Shown one piece after another: positions 58,343-64,000 of a stretch of DNA of 64,000 nt. The position numbers were made by a program, and so were the translations under genes. The notes below the pieces were generated by a model. The model was not told where the DNA came from and did not search any database. It saw only the letters and a list, made by a program, of their open reading frames with translations. The stretch covers positions 2,528,001 to 2,592,000 of the forward strand of contig JARZZO010000011.1 in assembly GCA_030544215.1 (NCBI GenBank). Reading direction: 5' to 3'. Origin of the DNA: Zantedeschia hybrid cultivar. Its lineage: Eukaryota > Streptophyta > Magnoliopsida > Alismatales > Araceae. Every line of letters starts with the position of its first letter. Position 1 is the first letter of the stretch.

Positions 58343-59562
58343 CACTACAAGAAATGATGCTTTTTGAGACAGAACACTAGCGACGGCTACCTAAAGTCGT
58401 CCCAAATAATATCATTTATGATAAAATCAAATATTTGTCTCAGAAAAAAAAACATATTTACGACAATTGACTACATCCGTCTCAAATAGTCGCCTTTTGC
58501 GACAGTCAAATCGCACCCGTCCCAAATAGTATTCTATTTGGGACGGATAACACTATTGGTCGTAAATTATTCATCAGATGCACTTTATTGGGACGGCTAC
58601 GATGTTTGTCTCAATACGTTTAACTTTTTGAGACGGCCATAATTTTTTTAGGACAAACATATGTGATTCTTTAGTGACAATTACAATACTCGTCGCAAAA
58701 AGTTGATCAAAATTATTTTTTAATTATAAAAAATAATTAACGACGAACAATTAAGCCATCTCAAAAAGTCAAATTTGTTTGGGACAATTCTTTGTCTTTT
58801 GCGACGAACAAAAAAAGACATTTTTGTGACAACTTGATCGACCGTCCCAAATAATTATATATCAAAACCTAACATAATTACCATACGAATATAGTGATGA
58901 TATAAAATTAAATCATTGTAACTAATAATACTATTTAATAAATAATATCGATTGCTGAATGATATATTTTTTTAGAAAATTATTTTTTATGCACAATAAT
59001 TTTCATAATGATTGAATGATATGTTTTTATAACATTATCTTTATATAAAGTTACTTTCATAATGAACCTGAAGAATATATTTTAAAATTTACAACTATAG
59101 TGGTAACAATAAAAATACTAATATATATAATTAAATTATCATGTATATATATTTATATATAATTTGTACACGCATACAAAACTAAAAATAGTACATATTT
59201 ATGAATAATATAATTATTAAAAAAATAATGTGAGAAAGAGTGGGTATCGGTGTGTGCGTGTGTATGTGTACATATATGCATATGTGTGTCTTTGCATATG
59301 TGTCTTACCATCTCTCTCTCTCTCTTCATGCAAGATATAGAGAGTTTTTTTTTCTAGAGTCAACGATTTAGATAGATTAAAATCATTGAAAGTATAGTTA
59401 AAAAAACTACTTTATATGTTTAAAAATATAAATATATATAAGTAACTTAAATAGAACCCTTATGTTATTTGTTATTTTGAAATGCTAGCACTATGGATGC
59501 AAATAAATTGAGTTTTTGAGACGACTTCTCAGCCGTCGTTAGTTGTCAATTCTCTTGTAGTG
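58343..59562. mobile_element. Non-autonomous CACTA (En/Spm) transposon, 1220 bp
   Basis: Begins CACTACAAGAAATG and ends with the inverse CTCTTGTAGTG, flanked by the 3-bp duplication aga (58340-58342 and 59563-59565). Subterminal regions are full of short motifs in both orientations ('gacggctac', 'cgtcccaaata', 'tttgggacgg', 'tttttgagacgg'), the usual transposase-binding arrays of CACTA elements. The AT-rich interior carries no transposase, so movement would need a partner element. Confidence 0.93.
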
Positions 59563-60206
59563 AGAGACTCATATTGAAACGGAGTTTATATTAACTAAGA
59601 AAGAAAAAAATAAAAAAATAAAGCCCAGCATATAGATTTACTTCCCTACATTTATCTGGCTTTATTAGATATAATTTGCTGATTATTTATGTTGGGTCTT
59701 CTCAGAGAGTGTGTGTTGTGTAAAACGGTGCTCGTGCAAATTTGAATTCAAAACAATGTTGCATCACCAAGGTTTATCGAAGTATGGGAAGATTCTCCCT
59801 TTCTATATATATATCCTGGGTGGGCGGTGTGTGAAGGCATGGTGTGGTGGGGAACGGTAGAGATGTTTCAATAGTCCCACAATCACGTGCCTCCGGATTC
59901 GACCCCACGTGCGTTCACCCTCGGCTGCATCTTTTAAACTGCTATCAGGTCAATTTGCCGTGCTAAAAAAGATCTTAGATGAATGTTTGTACAGTGGTGG
60001 TGTAAATGGAGTCCCAATAAAAATATGAAGATATGCTACAAAGATCGTGGTATTTTCAGTTTATAAAAATATGAAGTATGTTTGAGGTAGCAGTGTTTAA
60101 TAAACAATTATGTGTGTGATATGATCATTCGTGTATATGTAGTAAGCACTTTACTTGATCGTATATTGTAGTTCAAAACTTACATTAAAATATTATTTCT
60201 TTAGTC
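59563..60206. other. No gene recognised
   Basis: Short frames only. TATA-like runs (about 59800-59812) are not followed by a coding region. Confidence 0.4.
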
Positions 60207-60480
60207 TCACTTTGTTTGCAGAATAAGTTATTACGTGGGGTTCACTGACGGAATGACGTATACTAGAATAAGTGGTGTTTCGGTTTGATAGTTTTGTGAG
60301 ACCCGCTGATGGAATAAGAAGAATAAGTAATTTTTTGGTCTAAAATAGGATGGCTTATTCTTCTTATTCTCCGAATATATTATTCTTCACTGATATAAGC
60401 CATTCTACTTGTTAAAGTAAAATTAAGCTTATTTTCTTTTTATTCGTCCTTATTCTTCCTCTATTCTCCGATCAAAGTGA
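60207..60480. repeat. MITE-like element
   Basis: The left end TCACTTTGTTTGCAGAATAA and the reverse complement of the right end TCACTTTGATCGGAGAATAG form imperfect inverted repeats. The interior is built of 'cttattct' and 'gaataag' words. Target duplication not resolved. Confidence 0.45.
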
Positions 60481-61177
60481 CGCTTAAGAATTTTTTTTCA
60501 TTTTCATTCCAGCTATTATTATTTTTTTAACAGCGTAGACATGTCTATCATGTTCCTGCATGCTCCGCTCTTAGCCATATAAACTTTTATTCACATTCTC
60601 TACAAAATGTGGCTGTGGTCCTCTGCACATCACATTTTCTTGATCTCTTTCTTATACCGGGTCAGTTTTATTTTGTTTTATTATTTGTTCATATTTCCCT
60701 CTCTAATTTCACTGTAGATCATATCTCCTATCCTTCATGTGCTTTTGGCTGGCAATCATTGATGATTTATACAGCTTGCCCTGTCGTCTTTTTCTGCTTT
60801 TGCACCCACTTGTATCATATTATATCAGTTTCTTTGTAATCTAAACTCATCATCTCCTTTGCAGTACACGAACTTTTTTTTTCTCATCTTTAAGCCTTTC
60901 TTTGTTTCGCTATGATAGCGATGCCAGTGTACATATTTACGGGGAGATGAGATTTTTTGTGAACCATGTGCCAAGAGATGTCACTTTATTAAAATTGCAC
61001 CACATTTTGAATCCGTACAAATAACATGTGGATTTCTCCTCCTTGCAATGGAAGTCGTGGTGATTGATCGCTTGATGTTTTGTCAGTGTAGCGATCCTCA
61101 ACCTAAGAGGACCTCATCTAAATTACAATATTGTATACATGTCATGATCGAAAATCATTATGTAACCAAATTGACTA
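60481..61177. other. No gene recognised
   Basis: The hydrophobic open frame at 60609-60839 derives from T-rich sequence and has no family match that I recognise. Confidence 0.4.
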
Positions 61178-61512
61178 TAGGTTTGTTTGTTTTAGCGTAA
61201 AACAGTGTAATTTAAAATAATTATTTTATTTTATGGTGTTTTCAAGTGTTTGGAATCACCTAAAATAATGTAAAGTATAATATTGTTTGGGCCTTGTCTG
61301 TCCACTAGACAGTCCAATTCTCTTGTTTTAATTTACAGCAAAGATCCACTGTAAATCAAAACAAGAAGATTGAAACATCTCTTTTGTTTTATTTTACAAA
61401 CAATCAAACAAATATTTCTTGATTCTAAAACAAAAAAATTTCACTTGTTTTAAAATCAATAATTTTAAAATTGGTGATTTACAAAGTTTTACGCTAAAAC
61501 AAACAACCCTTA
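61178..61512. repeat. MITE with strong inverted termini, 335 bp
   Basis: The left terminus contains GTTTGTTTTAGCGTAAAAC, and the reverse complement of the right terminus contains exactly the same 19 bases. The outermost bases differ slightly. Inner parts are also partly self-complementary ('ttgttttaatttacag' against 'ctgtaaatcaaaacaa'), so a folded RNA is possible. No coding capacity. Confidence 0.75.
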
Positions 61513-63000
61513 TATGGAATCTAAGAACCTCAATAGAAGAGTACATCACCATATTATGGTATACAAGATGGTCGAACCAAAAATATCGAAGATGGAGCAT
61601 CCACAAGATAGGCATAATGAACATTAAGAAAAGAAAAAAAACTTGGATGAATCAATATAGCTTAAGTAGATAATAAGGTACTATTTGATCATATTCTCAC
61701 AGGCGAATAGGATCAAATATTTAAACCAAGTGGTTGCTTAGAGAAGAAAATGCCTAATTACAAAGATCACATTTCAGCACTCGCTGACAGTGGTTCACAT
61801 TAATAAAGTCTGCCATTCTTCAAGGGAAAAGTGAACAAATAGGCTACACTAGATAAATTTAAACAACTAAAATAATGAGATTTTTCAGCATGACATGTCT
61901 TAAAAGTTGACACAATCCATCTAGATATAGATCATAAACATGATAAAAAATGAAGATAAAAAAATTTGTATATATAATCGTTGCCTTGTGAAGAGTGCCA
62001 AATGAACAGACATGCTAATCAACCTAGGTAGCTATAGACGAGCTTTTTCGAAGATGAGATACTCGAGTAGTTGTCAGTTCAAATTCTCAAGACCTACAAT
62101 GGTTGAAGAAGAAGATTTATGCATATCTCACTCACAAGTGAACAAGTGCATCGAACTGCCAAGCATAGTAGACCAATTGTGTCTCATTTGGTTGATGTTG
62201 ATAATGTTAATTAATTGTTGATTGAGAACATGATTGACTTCAGCGCATGTAATAGAAATTGGAAAATTTTCTCCTAATTATACAGGTTGTCATGTTGCCC
62301 TTGTTCTTTTTGCGAAACATCTTCCTTTCCTGCAATGAGAAACCTATAGACATCGGTTAAATATTATATATGCTCTTTTCATGAGAAAAGGAAAAAAGAA
62401 ATTAAGTAGGAATCTCCCACTCTTTTGATGGTTATCTACATGTAAAAGAGCATACAGTAGATCAATGTTCCCCCTTTAATTTAGATTAGCACTCTGTCGA
62501 GAAATGCTACATCATCTCCCCTTCCCACCAAGAACACCTTCGAAATTAATGTTCAAAATATGGCTTAGAAGGATATGTATTCATCCTGCTTCTGACCTTT
62601 CACGGCTTGTTCGATGCGCCGCAAAATATTGTAAAATAGTTAAGACATTATAAACCGATAATTTTCTTATGTTTGAATTTTTATAAGTTATTTTACAACC
62701 TAATTTCCATGGCTGCCGTTCCAAAGCCAGCATTTCTACACATTTAATTAAACTGTCGTCGAAATTATGTATTTTAAGATTGATTGTCTCATTCGTCTTG
62801 GCTATTTTTTAGTTAGTTAATAACCATCAAATATTTTAAAATTAAAAAAATCTTACTTTCACCAATTATAAAAATCATTAATTTCAAGTCCAATATCTCA
62901 TAGATATTTTACATCACAGCAAACCAAATGATCCGGCTCTCACTATTCCAATTAACGGCCACTTGATTAGAAATTCCGTTAACCAATAGTTAGACCCTAA
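61513..63000. other. No gene recognised
   Basis: Open frames at 61419-61673 and 62012-62221 show no domain. No RNA gene seen. Confidence 0.4.
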
Positions 63001-63332
63001 GATCCTGTTTGGATGCAAGTATACACACGTTTATGTTTATGATCATAAACGTATTTTTTATCGCAATCTCAATTTGGATAGTACAAAAACAAGTTTATCA
63101 TAAATTCGTTTGAATTTACTGCAAACTCAAAACAACCCCATAAACATGTTTTCCATAAACTTAGAGTTGGTTTACGTTGGAATCTCTCTCAAGTTTATCA
63201 TAAGCTCATTTAAATTTATGTAAAATAATTAAACGTGAATTTAAAAATATATATTTATGATAATTTGATTATGATAAAATACGTTTATAATAAGTCTATT
63301 TATATTTTCTTAAGTTGCATTCCAGACAGGGC
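63001..63332. repeat. MITE-like element
   Basis: The left end GATCCTGTTTGGATGCAAG and the reverse complement of the right end CGCCCTGTCTGGAATGCAAC are imperfect inverted repeats of a kind common in plant hAT-type MITEs. 'Gtttatgatcataaac' is a perfect inner palindrome at about 63030. Confidence 0.5.
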
Positions 63333-64000
63333 GATAAATTTGGTTTCTAAATACCCATTCATGTTGGGGGAGAAAGCCCACATAATCCCCTTCACCATCT
63401 AGACTCTTGTACTCTCGATACATATCATCAACTAGGGCACTACACTCCAACCATGCACAAGAAAGACCAGCACGCGTGCAATACGCAACAAGGCAAATGA
63501 CAAAACCCCGTGTCCTCAAAGAGATAAGAAAGAGGGCCAGCAGGGACCAAATGTGAAAGATTCGAGGGGCGTGAGCGGCATCATTTCTTCTTTCATTTAA
63601 GGACCTCATTATTTGCGGCTGAGGACCTCTCCCGATACTGCCTGCCATTGCCAACCATTCCCCAAGTCTCACCACCACCGCCCCCGTTCCTTTCCTCCAT
63701 CCCATCCGTCCCCATCCACGTGGGGCCCTTCTTCCTACAACGTGGCCTCATCCTACATCCCTTGGTATCCTCTCCGTATACTGTTGTTGGATGGAATTTT
63801 TGCAGTACAATGAGAGGGGAGAAAATTTTAAAATCTTCTTCGCCCTCCCTTTTTTTTTTTTTTTTTTTTATACCGTGGGTGTCTTTTTTTCTTTTCACTG
63901 TATTAGTAGAATTTCATCCAGGAGTACACTACTCTTAATATGACAAGTACCAGATATATTTATTAATTAAAGTCAATATATCTACAAAAAAAATTCGTGC
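63333..64000. other. GC-richer stretch, possible promoter edge; no gene recognised
   Basis: The 63550-63790 part is pyrimidine-rich and GC-richer than the surroundings, like leader or promoter DNA of a plant gene. A minus-strand open frame (63310-63705, 131 codons) spans it but has no domain I know and overlaps the MITE at its end, so I do not call it. A poly-T run lies at about 63851-63869. Confidence 0.3.

Noticed and set aside
63310..63938. Open frames of 66-131 codons at the right end
   Set aside because: No recognisable domain; the minus-strand frame overlaps a MITE terminus and the plus-strand frames are Pro/Ser/Phe-rich products of pyrimidine-rich DNA.
1..64000. CRISPR arrays, bacterial operons, rRNA genes
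   Set aside because: None seen. Tandem repeats present are eukaryotic satellite-like or microsatellite, and all recognisable genes have plant-type structure.

Overview
This is plant nuclear DNA. It is AT-rich, gene-poor and dense in repeats. GT-AG introns, a group 1 sulfate transporter, a plant-type NAC-beta (BTF3) gene and many plant transposon families (copia, solo LTRs, LINE, hAT-like, CACTA, Mutator-like MITEs) all say angiosperm. The very GC-rich single-exon gene at 35.5-36.4 kb in AT-rich surroundings leans towards a monocot; I cannot name the species.

Only three genes look real, all on the + strand. (1) A 13-exon high-affinity sulfate transporter of the SULTR1 type, coding 21953-26707, 658 residues, with a TATA box and an inferred leader intron upstream. 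(2) An intronless WRN-exonuclease-like gene, 35523-36392, 289 residues, that lacks most of the expected catalytic acids. (3) A 5-exon NAC-beta/BTF3 gene, coding 52596-54990, 159 residues, behind a telo-box promoter and an inferred leader intron of about 3.3 kb that carries a LINE insertion. The three have no evident shared pathway.

Layout. 1-4.4 kb: MITE, copia and SINE-like debris. 4.4-9.9 kb: a degenerate minus-strand copia element with about 129-bp LTRs, inserted in a MITE; its 5' end is a mosaic with a second LTR-like sequence, a second primer-binding-like motif and a G-rich leader. 9.9-19.7 kb: non-coding, with an RNase H relic, two hAT-like elements and a 3 x 97-bp tandem repeat. 19.7-29.7 kb: the sulfate transporter and a broken tandem copy of its 3' end. 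29.7-37.4 kb: two inverted pseudogene copies of the WRN-like gene, the intact gene, and hAT-like elements on both sides. 37.4-48.8 kb: repeats in which the order of events can be read (foldback element, MULE-like MITE with empty sites, solo LTR, 1.6-kb tandem duplication, second solo LTR inside one copy). 48.8-55 kb: NAC-beta. 55-64 kb: no gene recognised; SINE-like sequence, a complete non-autonomous CACTA element and three MITE-like elements.

I see no convincing new biological system. The best leads are the WRN-like pseudoenzyme with its inverted pseudogenes, and the dated insertion and duplication series at 40-47 kb. All calls come from reading the sequence by eye; no search or alignment was run.
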